Shown: positions 43,071 through 53,039, counted from the stretch's first letter. The stretch: DNA of 64,000 nt from Mycobacterium mantenii (GCF_010731775.1 NZ_AP022590.1:4464001-4528000); one strand, 5' to 3'. The notes: a model not told the origin generated them from the sequence alone. A program made the numbers and translations.

Positions 43071-43671
43071 CGGAGGTCCATTCGTCGATCACCTGATCGA
43101 TCGTGGTCAGTCGGCCCAGCACCGCAATAGTGTTGTCCAGCACTTGTTCTGCATAGTCCTTGGGGGTTCCGCCGACGGCGTCGCGCGGGACGACGAGGTC
43201 GAAACCGGCCTGTGTGACATGCCCGGCAGTGTGGGTGATCGCCAGGTTCAGCGAAACGCCGGCAAGAACGATGGTGCGCACGCCCAAACCTTTAAGCACC
43301 GGCAGTAATTCGGAATCGAGGGTGGGGAATAGACCGTGATGGCGCGGTAACACCAGATCGGTGGGCGCCAACAACTCGGGAAGCACTATGGTGGGTGCGC
43401 TTCCGGGCGTCCACTGTGCGGTTGCCGGACCCAGCGCCCGCCAGAGGCGTGCCGTCCCCGTCTGTCGGCCGCCGAGGCTGCCCTCGTAGGTCGCATGCAC
43501 CACTCGCGCGCCGAACTGGCGGGCTGAATCGAGAAGTCGCCGCACGCCGGATACCAGTTCGGAGGTGTCGGCGGCCAATGCGGGCAAGATGGAGTCGGGG
43601 CCCAGTACACCGTTCTGGCATTCCACACAGATAACGGCCGTGGTCTCTGGGTCCCATGGTGTCGGAGCCAT
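43054..43671 (-). CDS. Isochorismatase-family protein lacking the catalytic triad
   Basis: This 205-residue cysteine-hydrolase-fold protein aligns with isochorismatases, but every catalytic residue is changed. The usual Asp of DxQN is Glu17 (VECQN), the lysine position is Arg110 (LPRHHGLF), and the cysteine in GVxTxxCV is Ala144 (GVSLNLAI). It therefore cannot use the known mechanism; a binding or different catalytic role is likely. It is tail-to-tail with the TetR gene (17-nt overlap) and divergent from FadD, with an operator between. Confidence 0.8.
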   Translation of the reverse strand: MAPTPWDPETTAVICVECQNGVLGPDSILPALAADTSELVSGVRRLLDSARQFGARVVHATYEGSLGGRQTGTARLWRALGPATAQWTPGSAPTIVLPELLAPTDLVLPRHHGLFPTLDSELLPVLKGLGVRTIVLAGVSLNLAITHTAGHVTQAGFDLVVPRDAVGGTPKDYAEQVLDNTIAVLGRLTTIDQVIDEWTSVRSDH

Positions 43672-43693
43672 ACCCCAACCCTAGGCTATTTTT

Positions 43694-43710
43694 TGACATT
43701 TGTGACGAAA
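43694..43710. promoter_or_regulatory. Operator between isochorismatase-like gene and fadD
   Basis: TGACATTTGTGACGAAA matches the reverse complement of the Rieske-operon site at 14 of 17 positions. Read toward the minus strand it is followed by TAGCCT (43688-43683), the same -10 as the Rieske promoter, only a dozen bases before the isochorismatase-like start, so that transcript would be almost leaderless. A regulator here could control both divergent genes. Confidence 0.45.
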
Positions 43711-43779
43711 TACTCGGTAGATCCCTTACAGAATATAGAGATTCGTCTCCTTTGCATCGACAGACTCTAAGCTGACATC

Positions 43780-45298
43780 ATGGAGATCCGCGGTCACATC
43801 TCATCCGGTAAACCTGCCCTGATCCTTGCTCGGGCTGGCACGGTGATCGACTTCGCCGAGCTGGAGATACGTGCCAACCGGCTGGCTCATTTCTGGTACG
43901 CCGCCGGACTTCGGGAGGGCGACACCGTCGCGGCAATACTCGAGAACAATGAACACATTCATGCTGTGATGTGGGCGGCGAGGCGAAGTGGTCTGTACTA
44001 CGCGTTGGTCAACACTCACTTGACGGCCGCCGAGGCGGCCTACATCATCCACAACAGTTCAGCCAAGGCGCTGATCGGGTCACGCGCGACGCGCAGCGTC
44101 TGCGAACGCCTCGCCGAGCATTCCCCCGGTGGGCTGCCCGAGTTGCTGTTGATCGCCGACGATGATCTGGATGGATGGGATCGCTACCCGGAATGTGTCG
44201 CCGACCAGCCCGAGACGCCGATCCCCGACGAGCGGGAAGGCGATCTGCTGCAGTACTCGTCGGGAACCACCGGCCGGCCCAAGGGGATCCGCCGCGAGCT
44301 TCCGCATCTACCGCCGAGTGAAGCGCCCAACATGCTGACGCCGTTGATGAATGCCGTTGGAATCAGCGGTGATTCGGTGTATCTGAGCCCGGCACCGCTG
44401 TACCATACCGCGCCGTCGTTCTGGTCGATGGTGGTGCAGTCGCTGGGCGGCACCACCGTCGTGATGGAGAAGTTCGACCCCGAAGAGGCGCTCGAGTGCA
44501 TCCAGCGCTACGGCATCACGCATGGCCAATTCGTTCCGGCGATGTTCGTCCGGATGCTCAAACTGCCTGAAGCGGTGCGCAAGTCCTACGACGTGTCCAG
44601 CCTGCGCCGGGTGGTGCATGCGGCCGCGCCATGCCCGGTGGACATCAAGAAACAGATGATCGCGTGGTGGGGACCGATCATCGACGAGTATTACGCCGCT
44701 TCGGAGGCGGTGGGAGCCTCGTTCATCCGCGCAGAGGACTGGCTGGACCACCCCGGCTCGGTCGGCCGTCCGCTGGTCGGGGTTCCGCACATCCTCGACG
44801 AGAACGGCCAGGAGCTGCCGCCCGGCACTCCCGGTGAGATCTATTACGAGGGGGGATATTCGTTCCAGTACCTCAAGGACGACGCGAAGACGGCGGCGGC
44901 CCATGACGCGCACGGCTGGGTGACCGTTGGTGATATCGGGTACCTCGACGTCGACGGCTACCTCTATCTCACCGACCGCCGCCATCACATGATCATCTCG
45001 GGCGGGGTGAACATCTACCCGCAAGAAGCCGAAGATCTGCTGATCACTCATCCCAAGGTGCTCGACGCGGCGGTATTCGGCATCCCGGACGACGAGATGG
45101 GTCAAGCCGTCAAGGGCGTCGTGCAGACGGTGGATCCAGCCGACGCTAACGACGGCTTCGCCGCGGAGCTCTTAGACTGGGTGCGAAACCGGTTGGCGCA
45201 CTACAAGTGTCCGCGGTCGATCTCCTTCGAGGCGCAGCTACCCCGCACTGACGCCGGTAAGCTGTACAAACAGCAGCTTGTCGCCAAGTACTCGTCGA

Positions 45299-45306
<8 letters not shown>
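43780..45306 (+). CDS. Acyl-CoA synthetase (FadD-type AMP ligase)
   Basis: This 508-residue ANL-superfamily ligase has the P-loop YSSGTTGRPKG (159-169), the YYAASEA motif, the hinge YLTDRRHHMIISGGVNIYPQE and the catalytic Lys near the end in TDAGKLYK. It activates a carboxylic acid with ATP to an acyl-AMP and then an acyl-CoA; the substrate is not evident. It is likely the activating enzyme for the right-hand catabolic block. The ATG at 43780 follows a divergent operator region. The gene ends four nucleotides from the opposing P450 gene. Confidence 0.92.
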
Positions 45307-46468
<1,162 letters not shown>

Positions 46469-46483
46469 CTATTCTCCTAACGA

Positions 46484-47281
46484 TTAGAAGGCCGACCGGT
46501 GCAAGCCACCGTCGACTTCGATCCAGCTGCCGGTCAGATAACCCGCAGGCTCCGAGCAGAGATATGCAATGAGCGAAGCGATTTCATGCGGTTTGCCCAT
46601 CCGCGCCGCGGGGACGCGGGCCTCAGTGAGCATGAAGTTGCGGCGCTGCTGCTCGGTGCTCGCGCCGAGGTGCTGCTTCAGGTAGGCCATTGCGTTCTCG
46701 GTCTCAATCCAGCCGGGCGCGACGGTGTTGACCGTGATGCCGTGCTGGGCGTACTCGTCAGAGACCGTCTTGAGCAGACCGATCGTCGACGGTCGACTCG
46801 TGTTGGCCACCGCGTGGTGGATATTGCCCGCCGGCTCCTTCGCGGTGGCTGAACCGATGTGCACGAATCGGCCCCAGCCGGCGTCCCGCATTGCCGGCAG
46901 GACCGCCTGCAGAAGCAGGATCTGGCTCATCGTGTGCATTTCGAAGGACTCACGGTAGACGTTCAGGTCGGTGATGTCGGCGAAATCCCCGGGCCGCTGG
47001 TATTTAGCCTGGCCGATCACGATGAGTGGCGGACCGTGCTGGGCGGTCACCTCCCGCACCGCGTCGCCGAGTTGCTCCGCGTTGCCGACGTCGGCGCTGA
47101 CGCCGATCGCCGTGCCGCCGCACGCGCGGATCGTCTCGACGGCGGCGTCTAGGTCGATCTTGGTCCGGGCCAGCACAGCTACCCGTGCGCCCTCGTCGGC
47201 GAGCAGTTTGGCAACCTCGAAGCCGATTCCCTTGCTGCCGCCGACAACCAGCGCCGAACGGCCGTCGATTCCGTAGTGCAT
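46484..47281 (-). CDS. Atypical SDR with altered YxxxK motif
   Basis: This 265-residue SDR has the nucleotide motif GGSKGIGFEVA (14-24) and Ser144 in HIGSATA, but where the Tyr-x3-Lys pair should stand (about 159-163) it reads ANTSR. The NNAG motif is also altered (VIGQAK). A subgroup of SDRs with NTSR in this place is known and their mechanism differs from classical SDRs. The C-terminal SWIEVDGGLHRS is normal. It lies between a mycofactocin-type SDR and a P450 on the same strand, with 11- and 15-nt gaps. Confidence 0.82.
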   Translation of the reverse strand: MHYGIDGRSALVVGGSKGIGFEVAKLLADEGARVAVLARTKIDLDAAVETIRACGGTAIGVSADVGNAEQLGDAVREVTAQHGPPLIVIGQAKYQRPGDFADITDLNVYRESFEMHTMSQILLLQAVLPAMRDAGWGRFVHIGSATAKEPAGNIHHAVANTSRPSTIGLLKTVSDEYAQHGITVNTVAPGWIETENAMAYLKQHLGASTEQQRRNFMLTEARVPAARMGKPHEIASLIAYLCSEPAGYLTGSWIEVDGGLHRSAF

Positions 47282-47292
47282 CGGGGGGCCGA

Positions 47293-48120
47293 CTAGCGCC
47301 GCACGTCCATGCCTGCATCCACCTTCAGTACGCTGCCGGTGAACGTGCGGCCCGCTTCGCTGATCAGGAATAGGATCGCGTTGCTGACGTCGCGTGGCTC
47401 GATCATCGGGAAGTCCGGCAGTGCGGTCTGCATCGCATTGACCAGGTGTGGGTTCTCCTCGATCACTTTGAACAACGCCGGGTTCTCGGTGATCATCGGC
47501 GTCGCGCAGTTGGTCGGCGCCACCCCATTCACTCGGATGCGGTCGGCGGCAAGCATGTTCGCGTAAGAGCGGACCAGGCCGGTGATCGCGAGTTTGGACA
47601 TGAGGTAGGCGTCGGTACCGCCACGACCGTCGGTGAGATCCAACAGCGCAATCATGGAACTGGTTGCGATCAGATTGCCACCCTGGCCGCGCTCCTTCAG
47701 GTGGGGAATCGCGATTTGAAAAGCGTTCCAGACGCCGATGAGCATGATGTCGAGGCCGAGCCGCAACGCTTCGGAGGCGTCGCGCTCGTCGGCATTGGTC
47801 AACACCACGCCGGCGTTGGCGATGACGGTGTCGATGTGACCGAACTTTTCGACGCCCGCGTCGAACGCCTCCTGCAGGGCAGCTTTGTCGCGGACGTCCG
47901 CCTTGCGGAAAAGCATTTCCTGCCCGGTCTTTTCGACTAGGCGAGCCGTCTCCTCGAGATCCTCGTAGCTGCCCAGCTTGTACGGCACCACCTCAAGGTC
48001 TTCGCAGATGTCGACTCCGACGATGTTCGCGCCCTGCTCGGCACACATCACCGCGTGCGAGCGGCCCTGCCCGCGGGCGGCGCCGGTGATGAAGACGACC
48101 CGGCCGTCGAGTGAACCCAT
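47293..48120 (-). CDS. Mycofactocin-type SDR (NAD-dependent alcohol dehydrogenase)
   Basis: This 275-residue SDR has the signature of mycofactocin-coupled dehydrogenases: ITGAARGQGRSHAV, NIVGVDICED, and a longer loop before IANAGVV. The catalytic Ser (SSMIALL) and YLMSK are intact. Such enzymes hold NAD tightly and pass electrons to the redox peptide mycofactocin; no mft genes are in the window. The ATG at 48120 follows GGAGGCATACG, a good ribosome site. First gene of a minus-strand operon with another SDR and a P450. Confidence 0.88.
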   Translation of the reverse strand: MGSLDGRVVFITGAARGQGRSHAVMCAEQGANIVGVDICEDLEVVPYKLGSYEDLEETARLVEKTGQEMLFRKADVRDKAALQEAFDAGVEKFGHIDTVIANAGVVLTNADERDASEALRLGLDIMLIGVWNAFQIAIPHLKERGQGGNLIATSSMIALLDLTDGRGGTDAYLMSKLAITGLVRSYANMLAADRIRVNGVAPTNCATPMITENPALFKVIEENPHLVNAMQTALPDFPMIEPRDVSNAILFLISEAGRTFTGSVLKVDAGMDVRR

Positions 48121-48218
48121 TCGTATGCCTCCAGTAGCTCGTTTGCGGCCGCGCTCAGCGGTATCCAGCGGGCGCGATTCAGTGACCTGCGCCACGTGGA
48201 GAATGCTACGCCGGGAGA

Positions 48219-48247
48219 TTGGAATCGTACAACTATTTCGCTACTTT
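48219..48247 (+). promoter_or_regulatory. Candidate promoter for the crotonase gene
   Basis: TTGGAA (48219-48224) and TACTTT (48242-48247) form a -35/-10 pair with a 17-nt spacer, 45 nt before the crotonase start. It lies in the 172-nt divergent gap toward the mycofactocin-type SDR operon. Confidence 0.35.
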
Positions 48248-48292
48248 GGGGGTCCGGCAAAGCACTCGTCGCTCTCGAAAGGGAATCTCACC

Positions 48293-49120
48293 ATGTCCGA
48301 TGGCCTCAACGGCGGTCCACGTCCTCCTGATGGCGACTGGTTGGGCACCCCGTTCCTGAGGTTCGAACGCGAAGGGGCGTTTGCGATCTGCACCCTGGAC
48401 CGTCCGCAGGCGCGCAACGCGATGACACCCGCGATGTACTTCGGCATCCGGTACGCCATCAGCCGGGTCAACGCAGATTCCGGCCTCGCGGGTCTGCTCA
48501 TCACCGGAACCGGTGATGTCTTTGCTCCCGGTGGGGATCTGGGACAGGCCGCCGAGGATAACTGGATGGACTTTGCCTCCACCATGGGTATGGACGTAAC
48601 GCCCTTTGACGTCTTGCGACAGTCTCCGAAGCCGGTCGTGTCGGCGGTCAACGGCTTGTGTCAGGGTGGTGGCCTGCAGATCGCCATGTGCAGTGACCTC
48701 GCGGTCGTCAGCGATCGGGCCACCTTCCGCGTGCCCGAATTGTTCCGCGGCATTGCTGATACCTACTACAGCCAGGTGTTGGCACGGCTGATCGGCCCGG
48801 TCCGCACCAAGGACCTGATGTTCACCGGGCGCACGTTGACCGCGCAGGAGGCGCTCGACTGGGGCATCGTGGCCAGGCTGGTTCGCCACGATGCCCTGCT
48901 GGACGTCGCCAAAGAGCTTCTCGCGCAATGCTGCCGAACCGCCCCCGCGGCGCGCGGCGTGATCAAGGCCAGCCTGGACAACTACCTGGGCCTAGATGAC
49001 CGGATCGGGATGCAAACCAGCCTGTTCGGTCCCGAAGCACGCGAAGGCTTCCGCGCGTTCAAGGAGAAGAATTCGCCGGACTGGGTGCACCCCGACCTGC
49101 GTGTGGACGGCCGACTTTAG
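48293..49120 (+). CDS. Enoyl-CoA hydratase/isomerase (crotonase)
   Basis: This 275-residue crotonase-fold protein has an oxyanion-hole strand with NAMTPAMYF and FAPGGDLGQ, the second hole NGLCQGGGLQIAMCSDLAV, and FRVPELFRGI. The Glu in VPELF may serve as one catalytic acid, but the first Glu position of classical hydratases (GGGxELA) is Gln here. Hydratase, isomerase or hydrolase activity on an enoyl-CoA is possible. It is transcribed alone and converges on the next minus-strand SDR operon 11 nt away. Confidence 0.88.
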   Translation: MSDGLNGGPRPPDGDWLGTPFLRFEREGAFAICTLDRPQARNAMTPAMYFGIRYAISRVNADSGLAGLLITGTGDVFAPGGDLGQAAEDNWMDFASTMGMDVTPFDVLRQSPKPVVSAVNGLCQGGGLQIAMCSDLAVVSDRATFRVPELFRGIADTYYSQVLARLIGPVRTKDLMFTGRTLTAQEALDWGIVARLVRHDALLDVAKELLAQCCRTAPAARGVIKASLDNYLGLDDRIGMQTSLFGPEAREGFRAFKEKNSPDWVHPDLRVDGRL

Positions 49121-49131
49121 GCCCTTCGCGT

Positions 49132-49911
49132 CTACTTGGGAGTGAACCGCTGGGCGCCGTCGAGGCGCATCACCTCGCCGTTGACGTAGCCGTTGGTGAG
49201 CAGGAACGTTGCCGCGTCGGCGAACTCGTCGGGGGAACCGAGTCGTTTAGGGAACGGTACGTTGGCGGCGAACTTGGCGATGGCCTCTTCGCCGACCGAT
49301 TCCATGATCGGCGTCTTCATCGTTCCCGGTGCGATGGTGTTGACCCGGATGCCTACCGAACTCAGGTCGCGGGCCGCGGCGATGGTCAGCCCGATGACGC
49401 CGGCTTTCGCTGCGGCATAGGCGGTTTGCCCGATCTGACCCTCATATCCCGCAATCGAGGCGGTCAACACCAACGCGCCCCGTTCGCCGCTGTCGCGGGG
49501 TTCTGCGGTTGCCACGGTTGCGGCCACGAGTCGCGCCATGTTGTAGGTGCCGTTGAGGTAGAGGTCGATGGTCTTGGTGAAGCCACCGAAGTCCGCCGGG
49601 CTGCCGTCGCGCTGCACAATTCGTTGCGCCACACCGAAACCGCCGTGTGCGACGACCGCGTAGCGCAACTGGCCGAGCTGGTTGGCCTGCTCGATGGCAC
49701 CAAGGATGCTATCCTCGCTTGTCACGTCGGTGCTGACGAACAGCGCACGGCTGCCAAGCTCGTCGGCCAGCGCCTTGCCTTTGTCGCCGGCGAGATCGGC
49801 GATCACCACGCCAAGTCCGTCGGCGTGGAGCCGACGGACAGTCGCCTCGCCCAGGCCGCCCGCACCGCCGCTGACAATCGCCGAGGCGCCCTCGAATTGC
49901 TGCACCGTCAC
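49132..49911 (-). CDS. Short-chain dehydrogenase/reductase, HSD10-like (copy 2)
   Basis: This 259-residue SDR is nearly identical to 8236-9018. By eye it differs at about 12 internal residues, most conservative (YNM for YNV, ATVAT for AAIAA, EE for ED). It keeps SGGAGGLGEA, the Ser and YAAAK. Expected role: NAD-dependent oxidation of a 3-hydroxyacyl-CoA or hydroxysteroid. It is the last gene of a minus-strand operon behind two acyl-CoA dehydrogenase genes, a setting different from copy 1 (amidohydrolase upstream). Confidence 0.92.
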   Translation of the reverse strand: MTVQQFEGASAIVSGGAGGLGEATVRRLHADGLGVVIADLAGDKGKALADELGSRALFVSTDVTSEDSILGAIEQANQLGQLRYAVVAHGGFGVAQRIVQRDGSPADFGGFTKTIDLYLNGTYNMARLVAATVATAEPRDSGERGALVLTASIAGYEGQIGQTAYAAAKAGVIGLTIAAARDLSSVGIRVNTIAPGTMKTPIMESVGEEAIAKFAANVPFPKRLGSPDEFADAATFLLTNGYVNGEVMRLDGAQRFTPK

Positions 49912-49920
49912 CAGTTCTCC

Positions 49921-51018
49921 TTACCTACCGTTGGTTTCCAACTGAGTCAGATCGCCCGTCACCAGGCTCCATGAATCCTCCGCGGCCAGAACGAGCCGGC
50001 CGAGTCGGCGCGCGTAGTGCGCGGTGGTTCCGTAATCCCCGGTCCAGCTCTGCGCGCGCAAGGTGAACAGCCACAACGGGTGCTCACTTGTGACGCCGAT
50101 CGCGCCGTGCAGCTGATGGGCGATGCTGGTGACCGGTCCGACGGCCCGGCCGACCGCCACCTTGGCAACGGTGACGGCGTAGTCGGTGTGGGGGGAGTCG
50201 AAGCCATACTCGGCAGCGGCAGCGACAGCCAATTCCGCAGCGGCACGGGCTCTTTCGATCTCCCCGGCCATGCCAGCCAGTGCCTGCTGCACGGACTGGA
50301 AGGCGCTGAGCGGACGACCGAACTGGACACGCTGGCGGGTGTGCTGGACTGACAGCTCCGCGGCGGCGTCCAGCACCCCGATGGTCTGCACACAGCGTGA
50401 CCATGCGCCGCGCCGAGTTAGCTCGGCGCCGAGTGCCGGTTCTAGGGCGCGTAATTGGTCGGCCGGCACGTCGAACGCGATCGCATCGCGTGGTTCGCCG
50501 GCGAGGTTGTGATCTTCCCGCAGCTCACCGGGGATCACGTCGATCATGCCGACCCGCAGTCCGGCGGGCGTGGTGACGGCCAGCAAGGCGGCGGCGCACG
50601 CCCGTGCCCATGGCACCGCGGCCGCGGTGCCGGTGACCCGGCCGTCGTCGGATTCGGCGTCGGCGACGGCAACGGTCAGCGGGCCGTCGGGTAGCTCGAT
50701 GCCGGCCTGCTGGCCGAGCCACCCGGCCAGCGCGTCGGTTTCGGCGAACGGCACCGCGCCGGCATGGCGGGCCACGCCGTAGAGCGCAATCGCCAACTCG
50801 TGCGGACCGGCGCCCATGTCCGGCGTGCTCGTCAGCCGGGCCAGCCCGGTGTCCTCGAGGTGGCCCCACAGATCGGCGTCGAACCGGTCAGGGATGCCGC
50901 GGTGGCCAAGCCCGGCGTCGTAGGAGCGCTGCCCAAGGTCGTCGACGAGTTGACGCAGCTGAGCGTCGTCACTCTGAGAGTCGGTTACGGCGAAGACCCC
51001 GCCGGCCAGAGCGCTCAT
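49921..51018 (-). CDS. Acyl-CoA dehydrogenase subunit (small, divergent partner)
   Basis: This 365-residue ACAD-family protein has the C-terminal domain features QFGRPLSAFQSVQQALA and HQLHGAIGVTSEHPL, but a divergent N-terminal and middle domain. It overlaps the larger ACAD gene upstream by 4 nt (ATGA). Adjacent ACAD pairs in actinobacterial sterol catabolism form heterotetramers in which one partner lacks a full active site (ChsE-type). This protein fits the degenerate partner. The pair should dehydrogenate a bulky acyl-CoA. Confidence 0.85.
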   Translation of the reverse strand: MSALAGGVFAVTDSQSDDAQLRQLVDDLGQRSYDAGLGHRGIPDRFDADLWGHLEDTGLARLTSTPDMGAGPHELAIALYGVARHAGAVPFAETDALAGWLGQQAGIELPDGPLTVAVADAESDDGRVTGTAAAVPWARACAAALLAVTTPAGLRVGMIDVIPGELREDHNLAGEPRDAIAFDVPADQLRALEPALGAELTRRGAWSRCVQTIGVLDAAAELSVQHTRQRVQFGRPLSAFQSVQQALAGMAGEIERARAAAELAVAAAAEYGFDSPHTDYAVTVAKVAVGRAVGPVTSIAHQLHGAIGVTSEHPLWLFTLRAQSWTGDYGTTAHYARRLGRLVLAAEDSWSLVTGDLTQLETNGR

Positions 51019-52166
51019 CGCAGCCCCATTCCGCGGGCGACCACGCCGCGGAGCACCTCGTTGGTGCCGCCGCGCAGCGTGAACATGGGCTTGTGCAGCC
51101 AAGCGGTGTTCAGCATTGTCTCCAGTTCGGGGTCCGGCGGTGCCGCCTCGAGCAGGTCGGCGATCAACCCGACGGATTCGGCTTCGAAACGGGTGCCGAG
51201 GTCCTTCACCAGCGCCGCCTGGTTGGCCGCGTTGCCGCCGTCGGTGAGCGTGCGGGCCACCGATAATGACAGCTGTCTCAGCGAGATCAACCGCGCCATC
51301 AGGTCGCCGATGTCGGCGGCGGTGCGGTCGTCGGGCACCGGCCCGCGACCGAGTGTGCGGATGGCGGCCAACAGCAGGGGACCGGTGGACAGGATCCGCT
51401 CGGGACCGCTGCGTTCGAACGACAACTCGGAGGTGACCTGGTGCCAGCCGTTGCCGACCTCGCCGAGCACGTCGGCATCGGGAACGAAGACCTGGTCGAA
51501 CACCACTTCGTTGAAGTGGTGAGCCCCCGACATTAAAATAATGGGCTCGATGCGGACGCCTTCGGCATCGCAGGGCACCAGGAACTGGCTGAAACCGGCA
51601 TGCCGGTGCTCGGGGTCCGGCGGGCTGGTGCGGGCCAGCACGACGACTTGGTGTGCATGGTGGGCGCCGCTGGTCCACACCTTTGAGCCGGAGAGCAGCC
51701 AGCCTCCGTCGCTGCGGACGGCCTTGGTTTGCACGGCGGCAAGATCGGACCCGGCGCCGTGCTCGCTCATGCCGATCGACGAATAGAGCTTGCCCGCAAC
51801 AATTTTAGGCAATAGCCGTTCGCGCTGCTCCTCGGTGCCGTAGGTCAACAGGCCGGGTGCGACCTGGCGATCGGCGGTCCAGTGCGCCGCTACGGGGGCA
51901 CCCGCCGCGATCAGTTCCTCGGTCACCACGTAGCGGTGCAGATGCCCGAGACCGTGGCCACCGTATTGCTTCGGGATGGTCAGACCGATGAATCCGGCCG
52001 CGCCCAGCCGGGCGGAGAACTCCTCGTCCCACCCGGCCAACCACGAGTCGACGCCGGGCTGCCAACGAAATTCAGCGCGGTCGGAGCGGAGGAAGTCCCG
52101 CACGGCGAACCGCAGCTTGACCAACTCGGGCTCACGAGCGCTCAACGCATCGAACGAATTCACCAC
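51015..52166 (-). CDS. Acyl-CoA dehydrogenase subunit (FAD-binding partner)
   Basis: This 383-residue ACAD has canonical FAD and substrate motifs: IGMSEHGAGSDLA, GSKVWTS, VVFDQVFVPDADVLGE and the terminal RGGTNEVLRGVVARGMGLR. With the gene just downstream it forms a split pair, in contrast to the fused FadE at 740-2947 which combines both halves in one chain. Electrons would go to ETF. It follows an HSDL2-like SDR gene by 9 nt. Confidence 0.9.
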   Translation of the reverse strand: MVNSFDALSAREPELVKLRFAVRDFLRSDRAEFRWQPGVDSWLAGWDEEFSARLGAAGFIGLTIPKQYGGHGLGHLHRYVVTEELIAAGAPVAAHWTADRQVAPGLLTYGTEEQRERLLPKIVAGKLYSSIGMSEHGAGSDLAAVQTKAVRSDGGWLLSGSKVWTSGAHHAHQVVVLARTSPPDPEHRHAGFSQFLVPCDAEGVRIEPIILMSGAHHFNEVVFDQVFVPDADVLGEVGNGWHQVTSELSFERSGPERILSTGPLLLAAIRTLGRGPVPDDRTAADIGDLMARLISLRQLSLSVARTLTDGGNAANQAALVKDLGTRFEAESVGLIADLLEAAPPDPELETMLNTAWLHKPMFTLRGGTNEVLRGVVARGMGLR

Positions 52167-52175
52167 AGCCGCTTC

Positions 52176-53039
52176 CTAAACCGTCGGTACCGGGGCCGAC
52201 AGTAAGTAGAAGTTGGGCGTCAGGTCCTCCTCGCTCGGAGCCAGTAGGTAACCCGACAGGTCCTCGCGGCCTTCTTCCCGCAGGATCTGCTCGTCGGTAT
52301 AGAAATGGCCGCTGCACGCCGCGGCGGGCCGGGTGACCAGCGCATGCACCGCCTCGGCCATGATCTGTGGGCTGCGGGCCTGCGCGCGGACCGCTGCACC
52401 GCCCAACGCGACCATCATCCCCGTGCTGGCGATCGTGGTGGCCGGCCACAGCGAGTTCACCGCGATCGGCACTGAGGCAAACTCCTCGGCCCAACCCAAG
52501 GTAAGCAGGCTTTCGGCGTACTTGCCCACGGTGTGCCCGACGTGGGCGCCGACCCATCTGGGGTCCATGTTCAGCGGGGGAGAGACGTTGACCACATGTG
52601 CGTTGCCCGACCGGCGCAGGTGGGCAAGCGCGGCTTGCACCACCGCAAACGGCCCCTCCACATTGATCTCCAGCAGCCGGCGGAGGTTCTTCGGCGGCAG
52701 TTGCGCGGTGGGCCGCAGATCCAAGGCTCCGGCGTTGTTGACGACGACGTCGATGCCACCGAACTTCTCGGCGACCGAGGCGATCGCCGACGCGACCGCG
52801 GCGGGGTCGCGCACATCGCAGGCCAACGGCAAGGCCCGGCCGCCCGCGCGATGCACGGCGTCCGCGGTCTCGGCCAGGGTGCCCGCGATCTTGGGGTTGG
52901 GCGTCTCGGTTCTGGCCAGCAGTGCGACGGCTGCACCGTCCTGCGCTGCCCGCTCGGCGATGGCGGCGCCGATGCCGCGGCTGGCACCGGTCACCACCAC
53001 GACGCGATCCTTCAGACTGCGAGGATGGGGATTGCCCAC
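52176..53039 (-). CDS. HSDL2-like SDR with catalytic Tyr replaced by His
   Basis: This 287-residue SDR has TGASRGIGAAIA and VNNAG, a Ser153 (NVSPPLN), but the Tyr-x3-Lys motif reads His169-T-V-G-Lys173 (HVGHTVGKYAESLL). The region around it (HTVGKYAESLLTLGWAEEF) matches HSDL2-type SDRs, which normally have tyrosine there. The substitution is confident but its effect is not known. First gene of the minus-strand ACAD-SDR operon, divergent from the copy-2 HMGS-like operon. Confidence 0.82.
   Translation of the reverse strand: MGNPHPRSLKDRVVVVTGASRGIGAAIAERAAQDGAAVALLARTETPNPKIAGTLAETADAVHRAGGRALPLACDVRDPAAVASAIASVAEKFGGIDVVVNNAGALDLRPTAQLPPKNLRRLLEINVEGPFAVVQAALAHLRRSGNAHVVNVSPPLNMDPRWVGAHVGHTVGKYAESLLTLGWAEEFASVPIAVNSLWPATTIASTGMMVALGGAAVRAQARSPQIMAEAVHALVTRPAAACSGHFYTDEQILREEGREDLSGYLLAPSEEDLTPNFYLLSAPVPTV

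Noticed and set aside
46478..46488. CTAACGATTAG palindrome between SDR and P450 genes
   Set aside because: It is formed by the SDR stop codon and the P450 ribosome site region; the arms are short and there is no other copy in a promoter.
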